A DNA stretch of 15,927 nucleotides. It comes from JAXHUH01 sp034211175 (GTDB taxonomy: Bacteria > Actinomycetota > Acidimicrobiia > Acidimicrobiales > CAIXPF01). The notes under the pieces are model-generated. The model saw only the letters and a program-made list of their open reading frames with translations, was not told the origin of the DNA and searched no databases. Location: assembly GCA_034211175.1 (NCBI GenBank), contig JAXHUH010000053.1, forward strand, positions 1 to 15,927, given 5' to 3'. The translations under genes and the position numbers were made by a program. Of the stretch, positions 1 to 7,124 are shown piece after piece (position 1 is the first letter of the stretch; every line of letters starts with the position of its first letter).

Positions 1-150
1 GGCAAGACGAACAGCGGGGACAACCCCACCAAGCGGGCCGGCACCCGCAACGAACGGCGGAACGACGACGGCGGAACAGCGGAGAACGCTGCAGCTGGCC
101 GATCCTCGACGCCGTCCGCCGATCGCGGCGTCGAGGACCATGACGGCTGA
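1..150 (+). CDS. C-terminal tail of an upstream protein (partial, 5' end outside window)
   Basis: Frame 1 stays open from the left edge to a TGA at 148-150, giving about 49 residues that begin GKTNSGDNPTKR and end GVEDHDG. The peptide is hydrophilic, rich in Asn, Arg, Asp and Gly, and looks like a disordered tail rather than a folded domain. Of the three forward frames here it has the highest G/C at third codon positions (roughly 80 percent by eye), which is why I prefer it. It would overlap the start of the polymerase gene by 11 nt, a normal arrangement for translational coupling. In polysaccharide loci a chain-length regulator or tyrosine autokinase often sits here, but nothing visible identifies the product. 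The frame might also be non-coding. Confidence 0.4.
   Translation, partial: GKTNSGDNPTKRAGTRNERRNDDGGTAENAAAGRSSTPSADRGVEDHDG
103..137 (+). promoter_or_regulatory. 12-bp hairpin covering the ribosome binding site of the polymerase gene
   Basis: A perfect inverted repeat pairs TCCTCGACGCCG (103-114) with CGGCGTCGAGGA (126-137) around an 11-nt loop. The 3' arm contains GAGGA, the only Shine-Dalgarno-like sequence before the ATG at 140, so the folded RNA would hide it. The stem is stable by composition. Its position suggests that ribosomes finishing the upstream frame open the stem and so allow entry at 140. That mechanism is inference; the inverted repeat itself is seen directly. Confidence 0.6.
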
Positions 151-1591
151 CATCTCGGCGATCTCGCCGGAGCGCAGCTCCTCGTCCCACGTTCTCGCCG
201 GGCTCGGCATCCTCGTCATCGGGGGCGCGCTGAGCTTCCTGTCGCCGCTGGTGCTGGTCGGGCTCCTCGGTCTGCTGACGTTCGCCGCGGTGATCTACCT
301 GTCACCGCGGGACCCGGCCACGATCCTCTCGCTCGGCGTGCTGGCGATGTTCGGCATGCCCGCCCGCTACATCTTCGAGCCGCTCGGCGCCGCGGGTGCG
401 CCGGCGATCATGTTCGGCGTCGCCGCCTTCGGTTGGTGGCTCACGACCCGGCTCTCCTCCGCGTCGGGTGCGGCGCATGGCCACAACCCGGTCCGGGTGG
501 GGACCGGCGTGCTGCTGGTCACCATGCTCGCCTCCTACGCCGCCGGCTTCGCCCGACCGCTCTACGACCTCGAGGCCTCGAACTCGGACCGGACGCTCAT
601 CATCTGGTTCGCCTACATCGGCTACCTGCTGCTGGCGGCCGACGGGATCAACACCCGGGACCGGCTCGACACCCTGCTGCGGCGGATCGTGTGGGGCGCC
701 ACGTTCATGTCGGTCGTCGGCCTGCTGCAGTTCCTCGCCGGCTACGACCTGACCGAGGTGCTGGCGCTGCCGGGTCTCACCTACAACGTCCCCGAGTTCA
801 CCTCGACGTTCGCCCGATCCGACTTCACCCGGGTCGCCGGCACGGCCCTCCACCCGATCGAGTTCGGTGTCGTCGGCGCCTCGGTGCTGCCGTTCGCGCT
901 GCACTACGCGTTCAACGACATCGGCAAGCACGTCATCGTGCGGTGGGCGCCGGTGGCGATCATCGGCTTCGCGGTGCCGATGGCCATCTCCCGCTCCGCC
1001 ATCCTCGGCCTCCTCGTCGTCGGGCTCGTCCAGATCCCGACGCTGCCGGCGGAGCGCCGCTTCCAGACGATGCTGGCGGCCTTCGTCGGCACCGGCGCCA
1101 TGACCGTCGTCGTGCCCGGCCTGCTCGGCACCATCCGGTCGTTCTTCGTCAACGCCGACCAGGACCCCTCGATCGAGGGCCGGACCGAGGACCTCGAGAC
1201 GGTCGTCGCCTACTTCCGGGAGGCACCGTTCTTCGGACGGGGCTTCGGGACGTTCACGCCGGCGCTGTACGACTTCCTCGACAACCAGTTCTTCATGCAG
1301 CTGATCGAGACCGGTGCGGTCGGCATGCTGGGCCTCATCTTCTTCATGGTCGTCGCCATCTGGACCGCCCGTCAGGTCCGGAGATGGACGATCGTCCGGG
1401 ACCGCCCGACCGCCGACCTCGCCCAGGCGATGGTGGCGTGCATCGCGGTCCACTTCTTCACCTTCGCGACCTATGACGCACTTTCTTTCCGCATTGCCGG
1501 AATGTCGCTCTTCCTCATCATCGGCGCCGCGGGCGCGCTGTGGAGGATGGAACGACCTGTTGTCGAATTCGCTACGACCGAGGGGCGCTGA
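140..1591 (+). CDS. O-antigen ligase/polymerase family membrane protein (Wzy_C-like)
   Basis: This 483-aa polytopic protein has around ten or more hydrophobic segments (first near residues 20-52, then 60-102, 120-136, 152-168, 184-200, 240-256, 270-298, 310-330, 386-408, 428-447 and 455-468). Family hallmarks are the RVAGTALHPIEFG stretch (231-243), SRSAILGLL (284-292) and, after a soluble loop, GRTEDLETVVAYF (347-359) with APFFGRGFGTF (362-372). This matches the Wzy_C/O-antigen ligase superfamily, which joins polyprenyl-linked repeat units outside the membrane or ligates them to an acceptor. Sequence alone cannot separate polymerase from ligase. The ATG at 140 follows a hairpin-covered GAGGA. 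A GT4 gene begins 7 nt after the stop, so the two are probably cotranscribed. The last 35 or so codons use more A/T-ending codons than the rest. Confidence 0.85.
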   Translation: MTADISAISPERSSSSHVLAGLGILVIGGALSFLSPLVLVGLLGLLTFAAVIYLSPRDPATILSLGVLAMFGMPARYIFEPLGAAGAPAIMFGVAAFGWWLTTRLSSASGAAHGHNPVRVGTGVLLVTMLASYAAGFARPLYDLEASNSDRTLIIWFAYIGYLLLAADGINTRDRLDTLLRRIVWGATFMSVVGLLQFLAGYDLTEVLALPGLTYNVPEFTSTFARSDFTRVAGTALHPIEFGVVGASVLPFALHYAFNDIGKHVIVRWAPVAIIGFAVPMAISRSAILGLLVVGLVQIPTLPAERRFQTMLAAFVGTGAMTVVVPGLLGTIRSFFVNADQDPSIEGRTEDLETVVAYFREAPFFGRGFGTFTPALYDFLDNQFFMQLIETGAVGMLGLIFFMVVAIWTARQVRRWTIVRDRPTADLAQAMVACIAVHFFTFATYDALSFRIAGMSLFLIIGAAGALWRMERPVVEFATTEGR

Positions 1592-1598
1592 CTGAGCC

Positions 1599-2849
1599 AT
1601 GGCCCGCCGTCACATCGTGATCATCGTGCAGAACTTGCCGGTGCCGCTCGACCGCCGTGTCTGGATGGAGTGCCGGGCACTGATCGAGGCCGACTACGAC
1701 GTGTCGGTGATCTGCCCCAGGGGTGAGGGCGACCCTCCCCATCAGGTCATCGACGGCGTCGAGATCCACAAGTACCGACCGGCACCACAGGCGAGCGGCG
1801 CCGCCGGCTTCGCGCTGGAGTTCAGCTACTGCTGGCTCCAGACGGCCCGGCTGCTGGCCCGCATCGCCCGGCGCCGGCGCATCGACGCCATCCAGGCGTG
1901 CAACCCGCCGGACACCTACTGGGCGCTCGCGTGGCCGTTCAAGGCACGGGGCACCAAGTTCGTGTTCGACCAGCACGACCTCTGCCCCGAGGTGTACGCC
2001 TCGCGGTTCGCCGACCCGAGCGAGAAGCTCATCAAGGGCCTGCTGTTCCTCGAGCGGATGACCTACCGGGTCGCCGACCACGTCATCTCGACGAACGAGT
2101 CGTTCAAGACGATCGCCACCGAGCGCGGCAAGCGCGACCCCGACGAGGTCACCGTGGTCCGCTCCGGGCCGAAGGCGGCGGCCATGACCCGGGGCGAGCC
2201 GGTCGCCGAGCTCAAGAAGGGCCGCAAGTACCTCTGCTGCTACCTCGGCATCATGGGCCCGCAGGACGGCGTCGAGAACGTGCTGTACGCGGTCGACGAG
2301 CTCGTCAACCAGCGGGGCCGCAACGACATCCAGTTCGCCCTCCTGGGCTTCGGTGACTGCTACGACGACCTGCGGTCGCTGTCGTCCGAGCTCGGGCTCG
2401 ACCAGCACGTCACCTTCACCGGCCGGGCCGACGACGCCATGATCACCCGGTACCTCTCGACTGCGGACCTCGGCCTGTCGCCGGACCCGAAGAACGAGAT
2501 GAACGACCTCTGCACGATGAACAAGACCCTCGAGTACATGGCCTTCGGCCTGCCGGTGGTCACGTTCGATCTGCAGGAGACCCGGGTCAGTGCCGGCGAC
2601 GCCGCCTGGTACGCGACCCCGAACGAGGTCAGCTCGTTCGCCGACGGCATCGAGGAGCTGCTCGAGGACGAGCTGCGCCGGCGGGCCATGGGCCAGTCGG
2701 GTCGCCGCCGCATCGAGGAGAACCTCTCCTGGGAGTACTCGGCGGAGAACTACATCGCCGTGTACGACGAGCTGCTCGAGGTCGATCGGGACGCCGTCGA
2801 GAAGGCCCGACAGAACGGCCAGCCGGCACTGCGGGCCACCTCCCGCTGA
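1599..2849 (+). CDS. Glycosyltransferase family 4 (GT-B fold)
   Basis: A 416-aa soluble GT-B enzyme. The N-terminal Rossmann half starts with HIVIIVQNLPVPLDRRVWME (5-24), and FVFDQHDLCPEVY lies at 121-133. The C-terminal nucleotide-sugar half begins near 211 with YLGIMGPQDGVENVL, followed by FALLGFGDCYDDL (246-258) and VTFTGR (271-276). The GT4 acceptor/donor signature is NKTLEYMAFGLPVVTFD (308-324), giving the K-x2-E-Y-M-A-x-G-x-P pattern typical of capsule and EPS sugar transferases. The donor sugar cannot be predicted. The gene starts 7 nt after the polymerase stop with only a weak purine-rich lead. It is followed at 2868 by a strong terminator and probably ends the rightward operon. Confidence 0.9.
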   Translation: MARRHIVIIVQNLPVPLDRRVWMECRALIEADYDVSVICPRGEGDPPHQVIDGVEIHKYRPAPQASGAAGFALEFSYCWLQTARLLARIARRRRIDAIQACNPPDTYWALAWPFKARGTKFVFDQHDLCPEVYASRFADPSEKLIKGLLFLERMTYRVADHVISTNESFKTIATERGKRDPDEVTVVRSGPKAAAMTRGEPVAELKKGRKYLCCYLGIMGPQDGVENVLYAVDELVNQRGRNDIQFALLGFGDCYDDLRSLSSELGLDQHVTFTGRADDAMITRYLSTADLGLSPDPKNEMNDLCTMNKTLEYMAFGLPVVTFDLQETRVSAGDAAWYATPNEVSSFADGIEELLEDELRRRAMGQSGRRRIEENLSWEYSAENYIAVYDELLEVDRDAVEKARQNGQPALRATSR

Positions 2850-2867
2850 CGACACCGGACGTGAACG

Positions 2868-2903
2868 GAAGAACCCCCGGCTCCGAGGAGCCGGGGGTTC
2901 TTC
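2868..2903. terminator. Bidirectional intrinsic-type terminator hairpin
   Basis: The arms GAAGAACCCCCGGCTCC (2868-2884) and GGAGCCGGGGGTTCTTC (2887-2903) are perfectly complementary; sterically this gives about 16 bp with a 4-nt loop. The A-rich base of one arm and T-rich base of the other provide short U-containing tails in both directions. It lies between the convergent genes ending at 2849 (+) and 2997 (-), so it can stop both transcripts. Confidence 0.9.
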
Positions 2904-2959
2904 GCGTCTGCGGTCGTCGGCCGTGCCACCGGCCGGCCGGGGCGTGCAGCACCGGCGGA

Positions 2960-2986
2960 CGCCCGGGCCGACACGCGGCCCGGGCG
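2960..2986 (-). terminator. GC-rich hairpin after the rhamnosyltransferase-like gene
   Basis: An 11-bp perfect stem CGCCCGGGCCG / CGGCCCGGGCG encloses the 5-nt loop ACACG. It lies 11 nt beyond the stop of the leftward gene ending at 2997. There is no U tract, so it would be an L-shaped or pausing hairpin rather than a classical intrinsic terminator. The same 11-bp stem recurs at 6970-6997 with a different loop. Confidence 0.5.
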
Positions 2987-2996
2987 AGCGATCAGG

Positions 2997-3986
2997 TCAC
3001 CAGCCGCCGAGCCACTCGCCGCGGCGCTGCCAGGCACCGACCCAGGACATCTCCTCGTTGCCCTTGCGCCCACGGCTGATGGCGCGGACCGCGAGCGCCA
3101 TGAGCGCCCGGACGCCGACCCCGCAGGCCAACAGCACGACCAGGACCCGGTCGAGCGGGGTCCGGAAGTGCTTGCGGAACAGCGTCGACTTGCCCTTGAG
3201 CACCAGGACCCGTCGGTTCGTCGGGATCGCCGAGGACGCACCGACCACGTGGGTGATGACCGCGTCCGGCGTGATCATCGGGTGGTACCCGGCCTCCCAC
3301 GCCCGCATGCTGAGGTCGGTGTCCTCGCTGTACATGAAGAAGTCGGTGTCGAAGCCGCCGAGCTCGTCCCACACCTCACGGGAGACGAAGACGAGGCAGC
3401 CGGTGACGACGCCGACCTCACGGGGCGTCGAGCGGTCCCAGTCGGGGATCGCCTCGGGGTCGAACCAGGCCGTCCCCTTGAAGATCCGGCTGAGTCCGAG
3501 ACCGAAGGAGATCGTGCTCCACACGGTCGGGCGGCCCCAGGCCGAGCCCGGGTCGTGGGTGCCGTCGGGGCGCAGCGTGCGCCCGCCGACGAGACCGGCG
3601 GTCGGGTGGTCCTGGGCGAACCGCATCAGCGCACCGATCGCGCCCTCGTGGACGATCGTGTCGGGGTTCAGCAGCAGGTAGTACCTGCCCGCGGCCTTGG
3701 TCGCGGCGAGGTTGACGCCGCGACCGAACCCGAGGTTCTCGTCCAGTGCGACCAGCTTCACGGCGGGGAAGTCACGGCGGATCATCTCCACCGTGCCGTC
3801 CTCGCTGTTGTTGTCGACCAGGACGATCTCGTAGCTCACGTCGGTCGTCGTGCGCTGGACCGACTCGAGGCAGCGGGCGAGCTCGTCGCGCGTCTTGTAT
3901 CCCACCATGAGGATCGAGACGTCGACGGGGTCGCCCTCCGCCACGGGTTCGTCACTGATGTCGGCGCCCGGGGGGAGGTCAGCCAT
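2997..3986 (-). CDS. Glycosyltransferase family 2, rhamnosyltransferase-like (WbbL type)
   Basis: A 329-aa GT-A enzyme. VDVSILMVGYKTRDEL (21-36) opens the fold and EIVLVDNNSEDGT (53-65) is the nucleotide-binding strand and loop. YLLLNPDT (103-110) supplies the metal-binding position as NPD, and GGFDTDFFMYSEDTDLSMR (210-228) is the catalytic-acid region (Glu221, Asp222, Asp224). This pattern is common in dTDP-rhamnose-type transferases related to WbbL, but the donor remains a guess. A hydrophobic stretch (281-303) near the C-terminus may anchor the protein to the membrane. I chose the ATG at 3986 because AGGAG lies 9 nt upstream; the longer open frame to 4127 lacks family similarity. Its start overlaps the acyltransferase stop by 8 nt, which indicates coupling. 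Confidence 0.88.
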   Translation of the reverse strand: MADLPPGADISDEPVAEGDPVDVSILMVGYKTRDELARCLESVQRTTTDVSYEIVLVDNNSEDGTVEMIRRDFPAVKLVALDENLGFGRGVNLAATKAAGRYYLLLNPDTIVHEGAIGALMRFAQDHPTAGLVGGRTLRPDGTHDPGSAWGRPTVWSTISFGLGLSRIFKGTAWFDPEAIPDWDRSTPREVGVVTGCLVFVSREVWDELGGFDTDFFMYSEDTDLSMRAWEAGYHPMITPDAVITHVVGASSAIPTNRRVLVLKGKSTLFRKHFRTPLDRVLVVLLACGVGVRALMALAVRAISRGRKGNEEMSWVGAWQRRGEWLGGW

Positions 3987-4563
3987 GAACCATTGCTCCT
4001 GCCTGTCTGGAACGGGTCGGATCGCCATCTCGCGATCCCACGATTCGGGCGGGAACGCCGGCAGCGATGGCCCCCGGAGGGAGGTCCTTCGTGACGACGG
4101 CCCCCGCGGCGACGACGCAGCCGTCACCGATTGTCACCCCCGGCATCACCATCACCCGGGCCCCCAACCACACGTCCCGGCCGATGCGAACGTCGCGCTC
4201 GATCTTCGGCTGGTGCATGATCACCTGTCCGGGTTCGGTGCCGTAGTTCGACGCGGTGATGAACACCTCGGGTCCGAAGAGGGCGTCCTCGCCGATGTCG
4301 ATACGGCCGACGGAGTTACCCGCCCACAGGTGGCACCGGGCGCCGATGTGCGCACGGTCACCGATGCGGACGCGCTCCCCGTTCACGATCGACACGTTGG
4401 GCGCGAACGCCACCTTCTCCCCCATGTCGACCTTCGAGCGCTGACTGACGTGCGTGTAGTTGAAGTAGTGCAGCAGCTTCAGGCCGTGCACGTAGATCCT
4501 CGGGTCGAGGACCGACCGCACGGCCTTGACGATGCGCTCCCCCGTCGTACCGCCTGCTCGCAC
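3979..4563 (-). CDS. Left-handed beta-helix (hexapeptide repeat) acyltransferase
   Basis: A 194-aa protein with an N-terminal helical part (1-46) and imperfect hexapeptide repeats from about 50 to 176. The classic end DVWLGARVMVMPGVTIG (130-146), GCVVAAGAVVTKDLPPG (148-164) and GVPARIVG (169-176) places it in the WcaF/maltose O-acetyltransferase/xenobiotic acetyltransferase superfamily. Such enzymes use acetyl-CoA to acetylate sugars of surface glycans. In this superfamily an Asn-His pair is often found where this protein has ASNYGT (104-109), so Tyr107 may stand in the usual catalytic His position; His117 is nearby. The start is GTG at 4563 with GGAGG 5 nt upstream. It sits between two glycosyltransferases on the same strand. 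Confidence 0.88.
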   Translation of the reverse strand: MRAGGTTGERIVKAVRSVLDPRIYVHGLKLLHYFNYTHVSQRSKVDMGEKVAFAPNVSIVNGERVRIGDRAHIGARCHLWAGNSVGRIDIGEDALFGPEVFITASNYGTEPGQVIMHQPKIERDVRIGRDVWLGARVMVMPGVTIGDGCVVAAGAVVTKDLPPGAIAAGVPARIVGSRDGDPTRSRQAGAMVHG

Positions 4564-4621
4564 GAGAACCTCCGGGTCGTCTCGAACGGAAGATGTGCTG
4601 GCGCCCGGTGCCGGACGGCAC

Positions 4622-5542
4622 TCAGGCGGCGCTCGAGCGGCGTGCCGACTCGTCGCGCTCCCACACGGCGGTGTCCCCCCAGCGGTTCTTCACCGCCGCC
4701 TGGGCCTTGGCCGCGAGCACGATACCGACGTACGCGCCGAGCGCCGGCCAGTTCCGCGGGGAGCGGGCGAGATCGCGCAGGGCCTGGAGCTGGCCGCCCC
4801 GCACCTCGTCGTTGTCGCCATCGAACAGCTCCCGGTCCCGGACGTTCGACGCGAACATCCGCGAGCGGATGCGCACGAGGCTCTTGAGCGTGTACGGCGG
4901 GTGGATCGTGAACGTGTGGTCCCGGACCGAGCGCCGGCGCCCCGCCGGCACGAGGCTGCGGACGTAGAAGTCGTCGGCGTCGGGGAACTCGGTGAAGCGC
5001 TCGCGGGTCTCGCGGTTCATGGCGTAGAAGCCGCTGCCGACCAGGTCGTCGGTGATGTAGGGCAGCTTGCCCCAGATCTCGTAGTAGGCCCGGACGGGCC
5101 ACGGGCGGCCGCTCAGGTCGAAGGTGATCGCCGGGGCGGCCACGTCGGCCTCGCCGCGGTCGAGCACGTCGGCGACGGCCCGGAGGGCCTCGGCCGAGAC
5201 GAGGATGTCGGCGTCCACGTACATCCGGGGGAACACCGTCGCGGCCTCGTCCCCGGCGGAGAGGGCCGCCCGCTTGGAGGCGACCGGCGAGTCGACCACC
5301 GTGACGGCGTCGCCGAAGCTGGCCGCGACCTCGGCCGTGCGGTCGTCGCAGCCGTTGGGCACGACGACGACCTCGAACTCGCCCGGCTCGGCACCGCGCA
5401 GCAGGTGCTCGATGCAGCGCCCGATCACCTGCTCCTCGTTGTGGGCCGGGATCACGACGCTCAGGCGGGGCGACCGCTCCTCGGGTGCCCGGGAGGCAGC
5501 CGGGGTTCGGCTGGTCGCCGGGGTCGCGGAACTGCTCGTCAT
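4622..5542 (-). CDS. Glycosyltransferase family 2 (GT-A fold)
   Basis: A 306-aa enzyme. After a Ser/Thr/Ala-rich N-terminus (1-25) comes RLSVVIPAHNEEQVIGRC (26-43), then EFEVVVVPNGCDDRT (55-69). The DxD motif is YVDADILV (108-115; Asp110 and Asp112), which binds the divalent metal and nucleotide sugar. GSGFYAMNRETRERF (169-183) is the later acceptor-side region. A moderately hydrophobic segment at 267-280 might touch the membrane. ATG at 5542 has GAGG 5 nt upstream; a GTG at 5587 in the same frame would add 15 non-conserved residues and is less likely. It is first in the leftward operon, 58 bp before the acyltransferase. Donor and linkage are unknown. Confidence 0.87.
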   Translation of the reverse strand: MTSSSATPATSRTPAASRAPEERSPRLSVVIPAHNEEQVIGRCIEHLLRGAEPGEFEVVVVPNGCDDRTAEVAASFGDAVTVVDSPVASKRAALSAGDEAATVFPRMYVDADILVSAEALRAVADVLDRGEADVAAPAITFDLSGRPWPVRAYYEIWGKLPYITDDLVGSGFYAMNRETRERFTEFPDADDFYVRSLVPAGRRRSVRDHTFTIHPPYTLKSLVRIRSRMFASNVRDRELFDGDNDEVRGGQLQALRDLARSPRNWPALGAYVGIVLAAKAQAAVKNRWGDTAVWERDESARRSSAA

Positions 5543-5724
5543 GGCCGCCTCGGATTCCTCTCTCCGCCGATAAAGTCCCCCCTTCACGATACCGAAGGCT
5601 GATACAGACCGGCACGGCCTGTCGCCGGGTTACGATTGGACGTCGGACCACTGCTCGCACTGGGGCGGAGACCGAAGGAGCCTGGTCCGGCAAGTCCCCC
5701 TCGCGGCGAGGAGCATCTCAGCTC
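5543..5724. promoter_or_regulatory. Divergent intergenic region with candidate promoters
   Basis: These 182 bp separate the start codons of the leftward GT2 and the rightward GT4, so promoters for both should lie here. Rightward, TACGAT (5631-5636) fits the actinobacterial TANNNT -10 pattern, about 82-85 nt before the ATG when an expected start site is assumed. Leftward, TATCGT (complement of 5586-5591) is a similar candidate. Neither has a convincing -35 box. Placement is tentative. Confidence 0.35.
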
Positions 5725-6858
5725 ATGGACGTATCGATCGACCGGCTCCCCGGGTGGGGCGCCATCGTGGTCTGCGGGATGGCCTTCGGCGGGTCGCCTC
5801 CCTTTGCCGACACGCATCTGGCGTCGGCGATCGGCAAGCGCCGTCCTGTGCTCGTGGTGGACCGCCCCGTGTCCCTGCACAAGGTGCGGCGCGACAGCCG
5901 CGCCGGTCTCCGTCAGGTCGACGAGGGGATGTGGGTCCTCCGCCCCATCGCGACCCCCGGCTTCGACCGCCGCTGGCTCGCCCCCATGGGCGACCGGGTC
6001 ATCGCCCGCCAGATCCAGTGGGCCGCCGACCGGGTCCTGCCCCAGCGCCGGCTGCTCGTGACCTTCAGCCCGGTGCGCGGCCTGCTGCCGGCGGTGCGGC
6101 GTGACCGCACCGTCTACTGGCGCCGTGACCTGGCGGCCGAGCGTCGCTACGTGTCGTCGGTCGAACTGGTCGAGAACCGCAACCACGAGCTGCTCGTGGC
6201 GGCCGACCTCGTCACCGGCGTCTCGCCGGACCTGGTGTCCCAGAGCGGCGTGGCCTCCGAGGCCCACCTGGTGCCCAACGGCGCCGACGTGGAGCACTTC
6301 GCGCGCCCGACCGACGCGCCGCCCGCCGAGCTCGGCGACGGCCCCGTGATCGGCTACATCGGCGCGGTGTCGTGGCGCCTCGACCTCCGCCTGATCAGCG
6401 AGGTCGCCAAGGCCCACCCCGAGTGGACCTTCGTGATGCTGGGCCGGGCCTCGGTCCCGGTGCCCCGCCTGCCGAACCTGCGGGTGCTGGGCGAGCGGCC
6501 CTACGACGAGCTGCCACGGTGGGTGCAGCGCTTCGACGTGGGCACCGTCCCGTACCTGGACAACCCGTTCAACCGGGCGTCGTTCCCGCTGAAGGTGTTC
6601 GACTACCTGGCGTCGGGCGTGCCCGTGGTGTCGACGCCGCTGCCGGCCATCGACGGCATGGAGCCGTTCGTGCGGTCGGGCCGCGGCCCGACCGGCTTCG
6701 CCGACGCGATCCGCGAGGTGCTCTCGTCCCCGCCGCCCACCGACGAGTGCCGGGCGATCGCCGAGCAGCACTCGTGGGCCGAGCGGGCCGCACGCGTCGA
6801 GTCGCTGGTCGCCGAGAGCTTCGAGTCGGGCGACCGCCCCGCCTCGCTCACCGCCTGA
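5725..6858 (+). CDS. Glycosyltransferase family 4, TuaH-like
   Basis: A 377-aa GT-B protein. The N-terminal half contains WGAIVVCGMAFGGSPPF (11-27), PVLVVDRPVSLHKVR (41-55) and YWRRDLAAE (131-139). It then has DLVTGVSPDLV (161-171) and HLVPNGADVEHF (181-192), the usual hinge of TuaH-type enzymes. The C-terminal donor half starts at GPVIGYIGAVSWRLDL (206-221). The E-x7-E-like signature appears as NRASFPLKVFDYLASGVPVV (283-302), with Asp293 replacing the more usual Glu. TuaH belongs to teichuronic acid synthesis in Bacillus, but homologues are widespread in EPS loci and the sugar is unknown. ATG 5725 was chosen because AGGAG (5709-5713) lies 11 nt upstream; the open frame further upstream has no recognisable domain. 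Its last codons run into a 29-bp tandem repeat. Confidence 0.87.
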   Translation: MDVSIDRLPGWGAIVVCGMAFGGSPPFADTHLASAIGKRRPVLVVDRPVSLHKVRRDSRAGLRQVDEGMWVLRPIATPGFDRRWLAPMGDRVIARQIQWAADRVLPQRRLLVTFSPVRGLLPAVRRDRTVYWRRDLAAERRYVSSVELVENRNHELLVAADLVTGVSPDLVSQSGVASEAHLVPNGADVEHFARPTDAPPAELGDGPVIGYIGAVSWRLDLRLISEVAKAHPEWTFVMLGRASVPVPRLPNLRVLGERPYDELPRWVQRFDVGTVPYLDNPFNRASFPLKVFDYLASGVPVVSTPLPAIDGMEPFVRSGRGPTGFADAIREVLSSPPPTDECRAIAEQHSWAERAARVESLVAESFESGDRPASLTA

Positions 6859-6951
6859 GCGGCGGAGAGCGGACGAACACCGCCTGAGCGGCGGAGAGCG
6901 GACGAACACCGCCCGAGCGGCGGAGAGCGGACGAACACCGCCCGAGCGGCG
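6850..6951 (+). repeat. 29-bp tandem repeat, three copies plus a 15-bp partial copy
   Basis: Copies start at 6850, 6879, 6908 and 6937. The unit begins ACCGCCTGAGCGGCGG and ends AGAGCGGACGAAC. Copies 1 and 2 are identical; copy 3 and the partial copy carry T to C at position 7. Copy 1 includes the last codon and TGA stop of the GT4 gene, so the array is a serial duplication of that gene's 3' end. Each unit can form a CCGCC/GGCGG stem of 5 bp with a 5-nt loop, making a row of small hairpins after the stop codon. Confidence 0.95.
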
Positions 6952-6969
6952 CAGGGAGCACGACGACCG

Positions 6970-6997
6970 CGCCCGGGCCGGGCTCTCGGCCCGGGCG
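6970..6997 (+). terminator. GC-rich hairpin downstream of the TuaH-like gene
   Basis: The 11-bp stem CGCCCGGGCCG / CGGCCCGGGCG encloses the loop GGCTCT. It follows the tandem-repeat array by 18 bp and could end the rightward transcript. There is no U tract. The arms are identical to those of the hairpin at 2960-2986. Confidence 0.5.
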
Positions 6998-7124
6998 AGC
7001 TCGCGTCATCCCTCCGCACCATCCCCTCGTTGGTCGTCGGTGCCCGTACCTGCGGGAACGGTGCATCGCCGGCGCCGTCCGGCGCTCTCCCGACGTGGAA
7101 GCCCCGGGTCGCTGAAGGCGGCTC

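Noticed and set aside
302..1600. A 432-codon open frame on the minus strand
   Set aside because: It is antisense to the polymerase gene and consists of charged low-complexity sequence.
1572..2855. A 427-codon open frame on the minus strand
   Set aside because: It mirrors the GT4 gene, whose domains are clear; the antisense product has no recognisable motif.
5566..5573. GCCGATAA, which equals the -10 consensus of WhiG/sigma-28 promoters
   Set aside because: The required TAAA-type -35 is absent 15 bp upstream, and no motility or sporulation gene follows.
6850..6951. CRISPR array, because the repeat is 29 bp
   Set aside because: The copies are directly adjacent with no spacers, and no cas genes are nearby. 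It is a plain tandem repeat.
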